DNA of 64,000 nt, taken from Branchiostoma floridae. Taxonomy: Eukaryota; Chordata; Leptocardii; Amphioxiformes; Branchiostomatidae. The notes beneath the pieces are model-generated. The model was not told the origin of the DNA and did no database searches. It saw nothing but the letters and a program-made list of their open reading frames with translations. Position numbers and translations under genes: made by a program. The stretch covers positions 19,641,065 to 19,705,064 of the forward strand of contig NC_049981.1 of the NCBI RefSeq assembly GCF_000003815.2. The letters are read 5' to 3'. Below are positions 35,729 to 47,970 of this stretch, one piece after another; positions within the stretch are counted from its first letter, which is position 1; each line of letters opens with the position of its first letter.

Positions 35729-37262
35729 AGCGAAATTTGGTCGATGTGAGAGCGCTTTCGGAGTAGTGGAAGAATAACTTGCTTGAGTTTTCTGAACTTC
35801 CAAATGGCAATGAACAGTGTTATTTTCTTCAGTTTCCAATAATAAACCATTTTAACAATGACATTCTGTTATGTTATAGACATTTCCTCGACAATCACTT
35901 TATTCCGACACACAACGCAGAAATTCTCTCTCACCCACAGAACAAAAAGTTCTTTCACCTCGGGGGCTTTCCCCGCCAACCCGGCTGTAGGAGTGAGCGA
36001 TTTATTTTGGTCTGAGTGAGAGCGAAATTTGGTCGATGTGAGAGCGCCTTTGGAGTAGTGGAAGAATAACTTGCTTGAGTTTTCTTATCTTCTTAAAGGC
36101 AATGAACAGCGCCATTTTCTTCAGTTTCCAATAATAAACCTTTTCAAAAATGACATTCTGTTATATTATAGACATTTCCTCGACAATCATATCATTCCGA
36201 CACACAACGCAGAATTTCTCTCTCACCCACGGAACAAAAAGTTCTCTCACCTCGGAAGCTTTCCCCGCCGATCAGGCTGGAGGAGTAAGCGATTTTTTTG
36301 GTCTGAGTGAGAGCGAAATTTGGTCGATGTGAGAGCGCCTTTGGAGTAGTGGAAGAATAACTTGCTTGAGTTTTCTTATCTTCTTAAAGGCAATGAACAG
36401 CGTCATTTTCTTGTTTCCACTAATAAACCTTTTTAACAATGACATTCTGTTATATTATAGACATTTCCTCGACAGTCATATTATTCCGACACACAACGCT
36501 GAAATTCTCTCTCACCCACAGAACAAAAAGTTCTCTCACTCCGCGAGGCTTCCCCTACCAACCCGGCTGGAGGAGTGAGCGATTACTTTGGTCTGAGTGA
36601 GAGCGAAACTTTGTCGATGTGAGAGCGCTTTCGGAGTAGTAAAAGAATAACTTTCTTGAGTTTTCTTAACTTCTAAAGGGGAATGAACAGTGTCATTTTC
36701 TTCAGTTTCCAATAATAAACCATTTTAACAATGACATTCTGTTATATTATAGACATTTCCTCGACAATCACTTTATTCCGACACACAACGCAGAAATTCT
36801 CTCTCACCCACAGAACAAAAAGTTCTTTCACCTCGGGGGCTTTCCCCGCCGATCTGGCTGGAGGAGTGAGCGATTTATTTTGGTCTGAGTGAGAGCGAAA
36901 TTTGGTCGATGTGAGAGCGCTTTCGGAGTAGTGGAAGAATAACTTGGTTCAGTTTTCTTATCTTCATAAAGACAATGAACAGCGTCATTTTCTTCAGTTT
37001 CCAATAATAAACCTTTTCAAAAATGACATTCTGTTATATTATAGACATTTCCTCGACAATCATATCATTTCCGACACACAACGCAGAAATTCTCTCTCAC
37101 CCACGGAACAAAAAGTTCTCTCACCTCGGAGGCTTTCCCCGCCGATCTGGCTGGAGGAGTGAGCGATTTTTTTGGTCTGAGTGAGAGCGAAATATGGTCG
37201 ATGTGAGAGCGCTTTCGGAGTAGTGGAAGAATAACTTCTTTCAATTTGGGAGCACGGTACGC
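35608..37262. repeat. Tandem array, subtype A (about six units of 289-293 bp)
   Basis: Units start at a CGACACACAACGC word (examples 35907, 36199 and 36488). They carry TTCTCTCTCAC, AACAAAAAGTTCT, GGAGTGAGCGA and GATGTGAGAGCGC. Subtype A has GAGTGAGAGCGAAATTTGG in the right arm and a spacer with TCAGTTTCCAATAATAAACC. It is bounded on the right by a gap. Confidence 0.95.
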
Positions 37263-37486
37263 NNNNNNNNNNNNNNNNNNNNNNNNNNNNNNNNNNNNNN
37301 NNNNNNNNNNNNNNNNNNNNNNNNNNNNNNNNNNNNNNNNNNNNNNNNNNNNNNNNNNNNNNNNNNNNNNNNNNNNNNNNNNNNNNNNNNNNNNNNNNNN
37401 NNNNNNNNNNNNNNNNNNNNNNNNNNNNNNNNNNNNNNNNNNNNNNNNNNNNNNNNNNNNNNNNNNNNNNNNNNNNNNNNNNNNNN
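37263..37486. other. Assembly gap (224 N) at the subtype A/B boundary
   Basis: Run of N. The unit type differs on its two sides. Confidence 0.99.
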
Positions 37487-38375
37487 TCGATGTGAGAGCG
37501 CTTCGGAATAGTGCAAGAACAACTTCCTTCATCATTTCTTTACTTCAAACGCATGTTAAACACTGACATTTTGTATAGTTTGAAACGATATACATCATAC
37601 ACTAACAATCACTTAAACCAAAGACATTGTCTTGACGATCAATCTTTTTCCGACACTCAACGCTAAAATTCTCTCTCACACACAGAACAAAAAGTTCTCT
37701 CACTTCGGGAGGCTTTCCCTGCAAACCCGGATGGAGGAGTGAGCGATTTTTTGGTCTGAGTGAGTGCGAACTTTTGTCGATGTGAGAGCGCTTTTGGAGT
37801 AGTGAAAGAACAACTTCTTTTAGTATTTTTACTTAAAACCCAAAATAAACGCAGACATTTTGTTTAGTTTGTAACGATATACACTATACAATACCAATCA
37901 CTTATACCAAATATTAAAGATATTGTCTTGACAATCAATCTTTTTCCGACACACAACGCTGAAATTCTCTCTCACCCACAGAACAAAAAGTTCTCTCACT
38001 TCGGGAGGCTTCCCTGCCAACGCGGCTGTAGGAGTGAGCGCTTTTTTTGGTCTGAGTGAGTGCGAACTTTTGTCGATGTGAGAGCGCTTTTGGAGTAGTG
38101 AAAGAATAACTTCTTTTAGTATTTTTTACTTAAAACCCAAAATAAACGCTGACATTTTGTTTAGTTTGTAACGATATACACCATACAATAACAATCACTT
38201 ATACCAAATACTAAAGATATTGTCTTGACAATCAATCTTTCTCCGACACACAACGCTGAAATTCTCTCTCACCCACAGAACAAAAAGTTCTCTCACTCCG
38301 GGAGGCTTCCCTGCCAACGCGGCTGTAGGAGTGAGCGATTTTTTGGGTCTGAGTGAGTGCGAACTTTGTCGAGGA
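37487..38375. repeat. Tandem array, subtype B (about three units)
   Basis: Units of about 297 bp with GAGTGAGTGCGAACTTTTG in the right arm and a spacer with TAACGATATACACNATACAA and ATTGTCTTGACAAT. The block ends at a 34-N gap. Confidence 0.95.
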
Positions 38376-38409
38376 NNNNNNNNNNNNNNNNNNNNNNNNN
38401 NNNNNNNNN
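38376..38409. other. Assembly gap (34 N)
   Basis: Run of N directly before leader copy 2; it marks a contig join. Confidence 0.99.
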
Positions 38410-38427
38410 AAGACGTTTCCGGGGGTA

Positions 38428-39539
38428 CCTATTGGGGGCCAAGTGTTGCAAAATTAAACGTATACATAGAACGAATTTTCTCTCACACAGAAGGGTTGAA
38501 AAAGGTCTCACACACAGACAGATTTTTCTCTCTCACACAACAGTGGAAAAAGGTCGCACACATTGACAGATTTTTCTCTCTCACACAACCGTTAGAAAAG
38601 GTCGCACACATCGACAGATTTTTCTCTCCCACTCCAAAGTTGAAAAACTTCGCACACAGTCACAGATTTTCAAAAGGTGATTTTTTACCATGTGTTGTCC
38701 TATATCATTCTTCACAAATGTTATAAATGCAAGCATATACAGACGGTTTCTCGGTTCAACATGTACTTTATTCTTCAATATAGAGGCTATTATATTCTTT
38801 AAGTGAATACCGTGACCGTTATTCAAATCCATTTCTATTTCAGCATTAATGATACAATGGCCAGCATGACTTTGACTTTTGACCTGTTATATAGTTTATA
38901 TGATTTGCCCTTTTCCCATAGAGACATGTATTTGAAATATACCGTAGCTGGAATGTCTCTGGATTCATAGAATGCACGCACACATGTCATATAAGTTGTC
39001 CTTCACCGACTCAAACTTGCACGCTCGATATCTTTCTTAGATTCTCTTTCCGATCGTTCGTGCAGTCATACATAATATCTGTCAAAACAAATATTATCCA
39101 AAACTGAGGCTGATTTTTTTTCACATACACAGCAAGAAGTTTCTGCAAGTCAGACCCCCATGGTAAGAAAGCTTAAGGTGGAAAAAAATCCGTCCCTGAA
39201 GAGAACTGTTTAAAAGATCCTTGTTCGGATGTATAAGTACGGCGACTTTAAAGTTTTGGGGGTTGATTGCATTCTTCACATAGTGCAGACACCACGAGAA
39301 TATGGCGCGTCAACAAATGTGCAATTTTTTGTCTCAAACACACTCAGAAATCAACTCTCAAACACATATCGAATTATTCTTTCCAAAGACAAACAATTCT
39401 TTGATACAGCAGACATTTTTATTCCGACACACAAACACTAGAATTCTCTCTCACACACAGCACAAAAAGTTCTCTCACTTCGGGAGGCTTTCCCTGCCAA
39501 CCCGGCTGTAGGAGTGAGCGATTTTTTCGTCTGAGTGAG
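38428..39539. repeat. Array leader, copy 2
   Basis: Near-identical to 34609-35728. The match stops within the first array unit at the GTCTGAGTGAG word; copy 1 continues with subtype A and copy 2 with subtype B. Confidence 0.9.
38475..38678. repeat. 48-bp tandem repeat in leader copy 2
   Basis: Same four units as at 34656-34858, almost without change. Confidence 0.9.
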
Positions 39540-42500
39540 TGCGAACTTTTGTCGATGTGAGACCGCTTTTGGAGTAGTGAAAGGACAACTTCTTTTAGTA
39601 TTTTTTACTTAAAACTAAAAATAAACACTGACATTTTGTCTAGTTTGTAACGATATACACTATACAATAACAATCACTTATACCAAATACTAAAAATATT
39701 GTCTTGACAATCAATCTTTTTCCGACACACAACGCTGAAATTCTCTCTCACACACAGAACAAAAAGTTCTCTCACCTCGGGAGGCTTCCCTGCCAACCCG
39801 GCTGTAGGAGTGAGCGATTTTTTGGGTCTGTGTGAGTGCGAACTTTTGTCGATGTGAGAGCGCTTTTGGAGTAGTGAAAGAACAACTTCTTTTAGTATTT
39901 TTTACTAAAAACGCAAAATAAACACTGGCATTTTGTTCAGTTTCCAACGATATACACTATACAACACCAATCACTTATACTAAATATTAAAGATATTGTC
40001 TTGACAATCAATCTTTTTCCGACACACAACGCTAAAATTCTCTCTCACACACAGAACAAAAAGTTCTCTCACTTCGGGAGGCTTCCCTTCCAACCCGGCT
40101 GTAGGAGTGAGCGCTTTTTTTGGTCTGAGTGAGTGCGAACTTTTGTCGATGTGAGAGCGCTTTTGGAGTAGTGAAAGAACAACTTCTTTTAGTATTTTTT
40201 ACTAAAAACGCAAAATAATCACTGGCATTTTTTTCAGTTTGTAACGATATACACTATACAATAACAATCACTTATACCAAATATTAAAGATATTGTTTTG
40301 ACAATCAATCTTTTTCCGACACACAACGCTAAAATTCTCTCTCACACACAGAACAAAAAGTTCTCTCACTTCGGGAGGCTTCCCTGCCAACCCGGCTGTA
40401 GGAGTGAGCGCTTTTTGGGGTCTGAGTGAGTGCGAACTTTTGTCGATGTGAGATCGCTTTTGGAGTAGTAAAAGAACAACTTCTTTTAGTATTTTTTACT
40501 AAAAACGCAAAATAATCACTGTCATTTTTTTCAGTTTGTAACGATATACACTATACAATAACAATCACTTATACCAAATATTAAAGATATTGTCTTGACA
40601 ATCAATCTTTTTCCGACACACAACGCTAAAATTCTCTCTCACCCACAGAACAAAAAGCTCTCTCACTTCGGGAGGCTTCCCTGCCAACGGGGCTGTAGGA
40701 GTGAGCGCTTTTTGGGGTCTGAGTGAGTGCGAACTTTTGTCGATGTGAGAGCGCTTTCGGGGTAGTGAAAAAACAACTTCTTTTAGTATTTTTTTACTTA
40801 AAACTCAAAATAAACACTGACATTTTGTCTTGTTTGTAACGATATACACTATACAATAACAATCACTTATACCAAATATTAAAGATATTGTTTTGACAAT
40901 CAATCTTTTTCGACACACAATGCTAAAATTCTCTCTCACACACAGAACAAAAAGTTCTCTCACTTCGGGAGGCTTCCATACCAACCCGGCTGTAGGAGTG
41001 AGCGCTTTTTGGGGTCTGTGTGAGTGCGAACTTTTGTCGATGTGAGAGCGCTTTTGGAGTAGTGAAAGAACAACTTCTTTTAGTATTTTTTACTAAAAAC
41101 GCAAAATAATCACTGGCATTTTTTCAGTTTGTAACGATATACACTATACAATAACAATCACTTATACCAAATATTAAAGATATTGTTTTGACAATCAATC
41201 TTTTTCCGACACACAACGCCAAAATTCTCTCTCACACACAGAACAAAAAGTTCTCTCACTTCGGGAGGCTTCCTTGCCAAGCCGGCTGTAGGAGTGAGCG
41301 CTTTTTTTGGTCTGAGTGAGTGCGAACTTTTGTCGATGTGAGAGCGCTTTTGGAGTAGTGAAAGAACAACTTCTTTTAGTATTTTTTACTAAAAACGCAA
41401 AATAATCACTGTCATTTTTTTCAGTTTGTAACGATATACACTATACAATAACAATCACTTATACCAAATATTACAGATATTGTTTTGACAATCAATCTTT
41501 CTCCGACACACAACGCTAAAATTCTCTCTCACACACAGAACAAAAAGTTCTCTCACTTCGGGAGGCTTCCCTTCCAACCCGGCTGTAGGAGTGAGCGCTT
41601 TTTTTGGTCTGAGTGAGTGCGAACTTTTGTCGATGTGAGAGCGCTTTGGAGTAGTGAAAGAACAACTTCTTTTAGTATTTTTTACTAAAAACGCAAAATA
41701 AACACTGGCATTTTTTTCAGTTTGTAACGATATACACTATACAATAACAATCACTTATACCAAATATTAAAGATATTGTTTTGACAATCAATCTTTTTCC
41801 GACACACAACGCTAAAATTCTCTCTCACCCACAGAACAAAAAGTTCTCTCACTTCGGGAGGCTTCCCTGCCAACCCGGCTGTAGGAGTGAGCGCTTTTTG
41901 GGGTCTGAGTGAGTGCGAACTTTTGTCGATGTGAGAGCGCTTTTGGAGTAGTGAAAGAACAACTTCATTTAGTATTTTTTACTTAAAACGCAAAATAAAC
42001 GCTGACATTTTGTTCAGTTTGAAACGATATACACTATACAATACCAATCACTTATACCAAATATTAAAGATATTGTCTTGACAATCAATCTTTTTCCGAC
42101 ACACAACACTGAAATTCTCTCTCACACACAGAACAAAATGTTCTCTCACCTCGGGAGGCTTCCCTGCCAACCCGGCTGTAGGAGTGAGCGATTTTTTGGG
42201 TCTGAGTGAGTGCGAACTTTTGTCGATGTGAGAGCGCTTTTGGAGTAGTGAAAGATCAACTTCTTTTAGTATTTTTTACTTAAAACGCAAAATAAACGCT
42301 GACATTTTGTTCAGTATGTAACGAGATATACCATTTAATATCAATCACTTATACCAAATATTAAAGATATTGTCTTGACAATCAATCTTTTTCCGACACA
42401 CAACGCTGAAATTCTCTCTCACACACAGAACAAAATGTTCTCTCACCTCGGGAGGCTTCCCTGCCAACCCGGCTGTTGGAGTGAGCGATTTTTTGGGTCT

Positions 42501-43498
42501 GTGTGAGTGCGAACTTTTGTCGATGTGAGAGCGCTTTTGGAGTAGTGAAAGAACAACTTCTTTTAGTATTTTTTACTAAAAACGCAAAATAAACACTGGC
42601 ATTTTGTTCAGTTTGTAACGATATACACCTTTCAATACCAATAACTTATACCAAATATTAAAGATAGTATCTTGACAATCAATCTTTATCCGACACACAA
42701 CGCTGAAATTCTCTCTCACAAACAGAACAAAAAGTTCTCTCACTTCGGGAGGCTTCCCTGCCAACGCGGCTGTAGGAGTGAGCGATTTTTGGGGTTTGAG
42801 TGAGTGCGATATTTTGTCGATGTGAGAGCGCTTTTGGAGTAGTGAAAGAACAACTTCTTTTAGTATTTTTTACTTAAAACGCAAAATAAACGGAGACATT
42901 TTGTTCAGTTTGAAACGATATACACTATACAATACCAATCACTTATACCAAATATTAAAGATATTGTCTTGACAATCAATCTTTTTCCGACACACAACAC
43001 TGAAATTCTCTCTCACACACAGAACAAAATGTTCTCTCACCTCGGGAGGCTTCCCTGCCAACCCGGCTGTAGGAGTGAGCGATTTTTTGGGGTCTGAGTG
43101 AGTGCGAACTTGTGTCGATGTGAGAGCGCTTTTGGAGTAGTGAAAGATCAACTTCGTTTAGTATGTTGTATTTAAAACGCAATATTTACGCTGACATTTT
43201 GTTCAGTTATGTAACGATATATACCATTTAATATCAATCACTTATACCCAATATTAAAGATATCGTCTTGACAATCAATCTTTTTTCCGACACACAACGC
43301 TGAAATTCTCTCTCACACACAGAACAAAAAGTTCTCTCACCTCGGGAGGCTTCCCTGCCAACCCGGCTGTAGGAGTGAGCGATTTTTTGGGTCTGTGTGA
43401 GTGCGAACTTTTGTCGATGTGAGAGCGCTTTTGGAGTAGTGAAAGAACAACTTCTTTTAGTATTTTTTACTAAAAACGCAAAATAAACACTGGCATTT
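39419..43498. repeat. Tandem array, subtype B, main block (about 14 units of 297 bp)
   Basis: The most regular part of the array (unit starts near 40021, 40318 and 40615). Each unit has left-arm CTCTCTCACACACAGAAC and AAAAAGTTCTCTCAC, a GC-rich centre CGGGAGGCTTCCCTGCC, and right arm GGAGTGAGCG, GAGTGAGTGCGAACTTTTG and TCGATGTGAGAGCGC. The right arm is the imperfect reverse complement of the left. The AT-rich spacer has the small palindromes TTTTAGTA/TACTAAAA (not in all units) and ATTGTCTTGACAAT. Confidence 0.96.
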
Positions 43499-43644
43499 NN
43501 NNNNNNNNNNNNNNNNNNNNNNNNNNNNNNNNNNNNNNNNNNNNNNNNNNNNNNNNNNNNNNNNNNNNNNNNNNNNNNNNNNNNNNNNNNNNNNNNNNNN
43601 NNNNNNNNNNNNNNNNNNNNNNNNNNNNNNNNNNNNNNNNNNNN
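43499..43644. other. Assembly gap (146 N) inside the array
   Basis: Run of N. Confidence 0.99.
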
Positions 43645-46600
43645 GGCTTTCCCTGCCACCCGGCTGGAGGAGTGAGCGATTTTTTGGGTATGAGTGAGTG
43701 CGAACTTTTGTCGATGTGAGAGCGCTTTTGGAGTAGTGAAAGATCAACTTCTTTTAGTTTATTTTACTTAAAACGCAAAATAAACACTGGCATTTTGTTC
43801 AGTTCGTAACGTTATACACCATTCAATACCAATAACTTATACGAAATATTAAAGATATTGTCTGGACACTTAATCTTTATCCAACACAACGCTGAAATTC
43901 TCTCTCACACACAGAACAAAAAGTTCTCTCACTTCGAGAGGCTCCCTACCAACCCGGCTGTAGGAGTGAGTGATTTTTGGGTCTGTGTGAGTGCGAACTT
44001 TTGTCGATGTGAGAGCGCTTTTGGAGTAGTGAAAGATCAACTTCTTTTAGTATTTTTTACTTAAAACGCAAAATAAACGCTGACATTTTGTTCAGTATGT
44101 AACGATATATACCATTTAATATCAATCACTTATACCAAATATTAAAGATATTGTCTTGACAATCAATCTTTTTCCGACACACAACGCTAAAATTCTCTCT
44201 CACCCACAGAACAAAAAGTTCTCTCACTTCGGGAGGCTTCCCTGCCAACGCGGCTGTAGGAGTGAGCGATTTTTGGGGTTTGAGTGAGTGCGAACTTTTT
44301 ACGATGTGAGAGCGCTTTTGGAGTAGTGAAAGAGCAACTTCTTTTAGTATATTTTACTTGAAACGCAAAATAAACGCATACATTTTGTTTACTTTGTAAT
44401 GATATACACTATACAATACCAATCACTTATACCAAATATTAAAGATATTGTCTTGACAATCAATCTTTTTCCGACACACATCGCTATAATACTCTCTCAG
44501 ACACAGAACAAAAAGTTCTCTCACTTCGGGAGGCTTCCCTGCCAACGCGGCTGTAGGAGTGAGCGATTTTTTGGGTCTTAGTGAGTGCGAACTTTTGTCG
44601 ATGTGAGAGCGCTTTTGGAGTAGTGAAAGAACATCTTTTATTAGTATATTTTACTTAAAACGCAAAATAAACGCAGATATTTTGTTTACTTTGTAACGAT
44701 ATACACTACAAAACCGATCACTTATACCAAATATTAAAGATATTGTCTTGACAATCAATCTTTTTCCGACACACATCGCTATAATACTCTCTCACACACA
44801 GAACAAAAAGTTCTCTCACCTCCGGAGGCTTCCCTGCCAACGCGGCTGTAGGAGTGAGCGATTTTTTTGGTCTGAGTGAGTGCGAACTTTTGTCGATGTG
44901 AGAGCGCTTTCGGAATAGTGAAAGAATAAATTCCTTCAGTATTTTTTTCACTTTAAACGCAAAATAAACGCAGACATTTTGTTTAGTTTGTAACGATATA
45001 CACTATACAATACTAATCACTTATACCAAATATTAAAGATATTGTCTTGACAATCAATCTTTTTCCGACACACAACGCTGAAATTCTCTCTCACACACAA
45101 AACAAAAAGTTCTCTCACTTCGGGAGGCTTCCCTGCCAACGCGGCTGTAGGAGTGAGCGATTTTTTGGGTTTGAGTGAGTGCGAACTTTTTACGATGTGA
45201 GAGCGTTGTCGAATAGTGAAAGAATAAATTCCTTCAGTATTTTTTAAACTTTAAACGCAAAATAAACGCTGACATTTTGTTAAGTTTGTAACGATATACA
45301 ATATACAATACTAATCACTTATACCAAATATTAAAGATATTGTCTTGACAATCAATCTTTTTCCGACACACAACGCTGAAATTCTCTCTCACACACAAAA
45401 CAAAAAGTTCTCTCACTTCGGGAGGCTTCCCTGCCAACGCGGCTGTAGGAGTGAGCGATTTTTGGGGTTTGAGTGAGTGCGAACTTTTTTCGATGTGAGA
45501 GCGCTTTTGAAGTAGTGAAAGAACAACTTCTTTTAATATTTTTTACTTAAAACTCAAAATAAACGCAGACATTTTGTTTAGTTTGTAATGATATACACTA
45601 TACAATACCAATCACACCAAATATTAAAGATATTGTCTTGACAATCAATCTTTTTCCGACACACAACGCTAAAATTCTCTCTCACACACAGAACAAAAAG
45701 TTCTCTCATTTCGGGAACTTCCCTGCCAACCCGGCTGTAGGAGTGAGCGATTTTTTGGGTATGAGTGATTGCGAACTTTTTACGATGTGAGAGCGCTTTT
45801 GGAGTAGTGAAAGAACAACTTCTTTTAGTATTATTTACTTAAAACGCAAAATAAACGCAGACATTTTGTTCAGTTTGTAACGATATACACTACAAAACCG
45901 ATCTCTTATACCAAATATTAAAGATATTGTCTTGACAATCAATCTTTTTCCGACACACTTCGCTATGATACTCTCTCACACACAGAACAAAAAGTTCTCT
46001 CACTTCGGGAGGCTCCCTGCCAACCCGGCTGTAGGAGTGAGCGATTTTTTTGGTGTGGGATGAAGTGCGAACTGTTTACGATGTGAGAGCGCTTTTGGAG
46101 TAGTGAAAGAACAACTTCTTTTAGTATTTTTTACTTAAAACGCAAAATAAAGACTGACATTTTGTTGAGTATGTAACGATATACACCATTTAATATCAAT
46201 CACTTATACCAAATATTAAAGATATTGTCTTGACAATCAATCTTTTCCGACACATAACGCTGGAATTCTCTCTCACACACAGAACAAAAAGTTCTCTCAC
46301 TTCGGGAGGCTTGCCTGCCAACGCGGCTGTAGGAGTGAGCGATTTTTTTGGGTCTGAGTGAGTGCGAACTTTTGTCGATGTGAGAGCGCTTTCGGAATAG
46401 TGAAAGAATAAATTCCTTCAGTATTTTTTTCACTTTAAACGCAAAATAAACGCTGACATTCTGTTCAGTTTGTAACGATATGCACTATACAATACTAATC
46501 ACTTATACCAAATATTAAAGATATTGTCTTGACAATCAATCTTTTTCCGACACACAACGCTGAAATTCTCTCTCACACACAGAACAAAAAGTTCTCTCAC

Positions 46601-47302
46601 CTCGGGAGGCTTCCCTGCCAACGGGGCTGTAGCAGTGAGCGATTTTTTGGGTCTGAGTGAGAGCGAAAATTCGTCGATGTGAGAGCGCTTTTGGAGTAGT
46701 GAAAGAATAGCTTCCTGGAGGTTTATTAACTTTAGACTCAAATCAACAACTGACATTCTGTACAATTTGAAACAATATACATCATACAATAACGATGACT
46801 TATACCAAAGATAATGTCTTGACAATTAATCTTTTTCAGACACTCAACGATAAAATTCTCTCTCACACACAGAACAAAAAGTTCTCTCGCTTCGGGAGGC
46901 TTTCCCTGCCAACCCGACCGTAGGAGTGAGCGATTTTTTGGGTCTGAGTGAGAGAGAAATTTGGTCGATGTGAGAGCGCTTTCGGAAGAGTGAAAGAATA
47001 GCTTTTTTCAGTATTTTTTTCACTTCAAACGCCAATTAAACACTGACATCTTGTTTACTTTGTTACGATATACACTATATAATACAATCATTCATTCCAT
47101 AGATATGGTTTTGACAATCAATCTTTTTCCGACACTCAACGCTAAAATTCTCTCTCACACACAGAACCAAAAGGTCTCTCACTTCGGGAGGCTTCCCCGC
47201 CAATTTGGCTGTAGGAGTGAGCGATTTTTTTGGTCTGAGTGAGTGCGAACTTTGGTCGATGTGAGAGCGCTTTCGGAGTACTAGTAGTGAAAGAAGAAAT
47301 TC
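43645..47302. repeat. Tandem array, subtype B, diverged block (about 12 units)
   Basis: Same unit with more point changes, such as ATCGCTATAATAC for AACGCTAAAATTC and spacer variants with CCTTCAGTATTTTTTTCAC. Divergence rises toward the right end, as expected where recombination homogenises an array less. Confidence 0.94.
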
Positions 47303-47970
47303 CTTGTGGCCAGAGTAGTCGACGTGGTGATGTTGATATGTTGTGATGTTGAGATGTTGGAATCTTGGAATGAACGGACCTGTTCAATCCATGCGAATCA
47401 GGTTGATACCTGTTAAAACCAGTACATATGTCCCACTAGCGCAGTGGGAAAGTTTGCGCATAGAAAACCAATGCACCGGGTTCAAATCCGGAGAGGGAAT
47501 TTTTTTAACTGTATTTTTTTCCTTTTTTTACATGCATTGAAATACTAATTTTTACATCATTAAAATACTAATTAACAATACTTTTGTATAGAACATTAAA
47601 ACTCACAATTGCACCTGTTCTACTTCTGCATTATTTCGCTGTTGGGATGTTTGAATGAGCTAACTGTGAGACGTGCGTTACTCTGCATATATGTCGTTCT
47701 AACTTTCCATAAAATGCCCATACAACATCTATATCACAAGAATAAACTGATTTTCTCGAAAATAACTGCATACTGTATGACAAAAAGTTTCACTAAACAT
47801 ATTTATTTTCATATTTCTGGACATAAAGTAATTTGCATATTTGTGAATCTCTCAATGTGAGCATATCAGGTTTAGTTACTCTGTTCTATTTATATGACAT
47901 TCTAATAACTACAAAAAAACGTTCACACACGCAAACCTTGGCAAAATGCCAGCTTTTTAAAAGCACTTGT
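47303..47970. mobile_element. Insertion of about 0.67 kb inside an array unit
   Basis: The unit breaks after GAAGAAATTCCTT and resumes at TTTTTTACTTCAAACGC. The inserted DNA has no array motif, holds a tRNA-like sequence and an AT-rich tail, and encodes no protein I can support. Its exact ends and any target duplication are unclear. Confidence 0.6.
47431..47498 (+). tRNA. tRNA-like sequence, probably a tRNA pseudogene or SINE head
   Basis: An A-box-like TAGCGCAGTGGG (47437) and a B box GGTTCAAATCC (47479-47489) have the spacing of a tRNA promoter. Six of seven bases of TCCCACT pair with AGAGGGA at the 3' end, and GCGC words form a D stem. The anticodon and T stems have mismatches and no clear anticodon is seen, so a functional tRNA is unlikely. 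Confidence 0.4.

Noticed and set aside
47431-47498. Functional tRNA gene
   Set aside because: The T stem and anticodon stem have mismatches and no clear anticodon loop, so it is kept only as a tRNA-like sequence.
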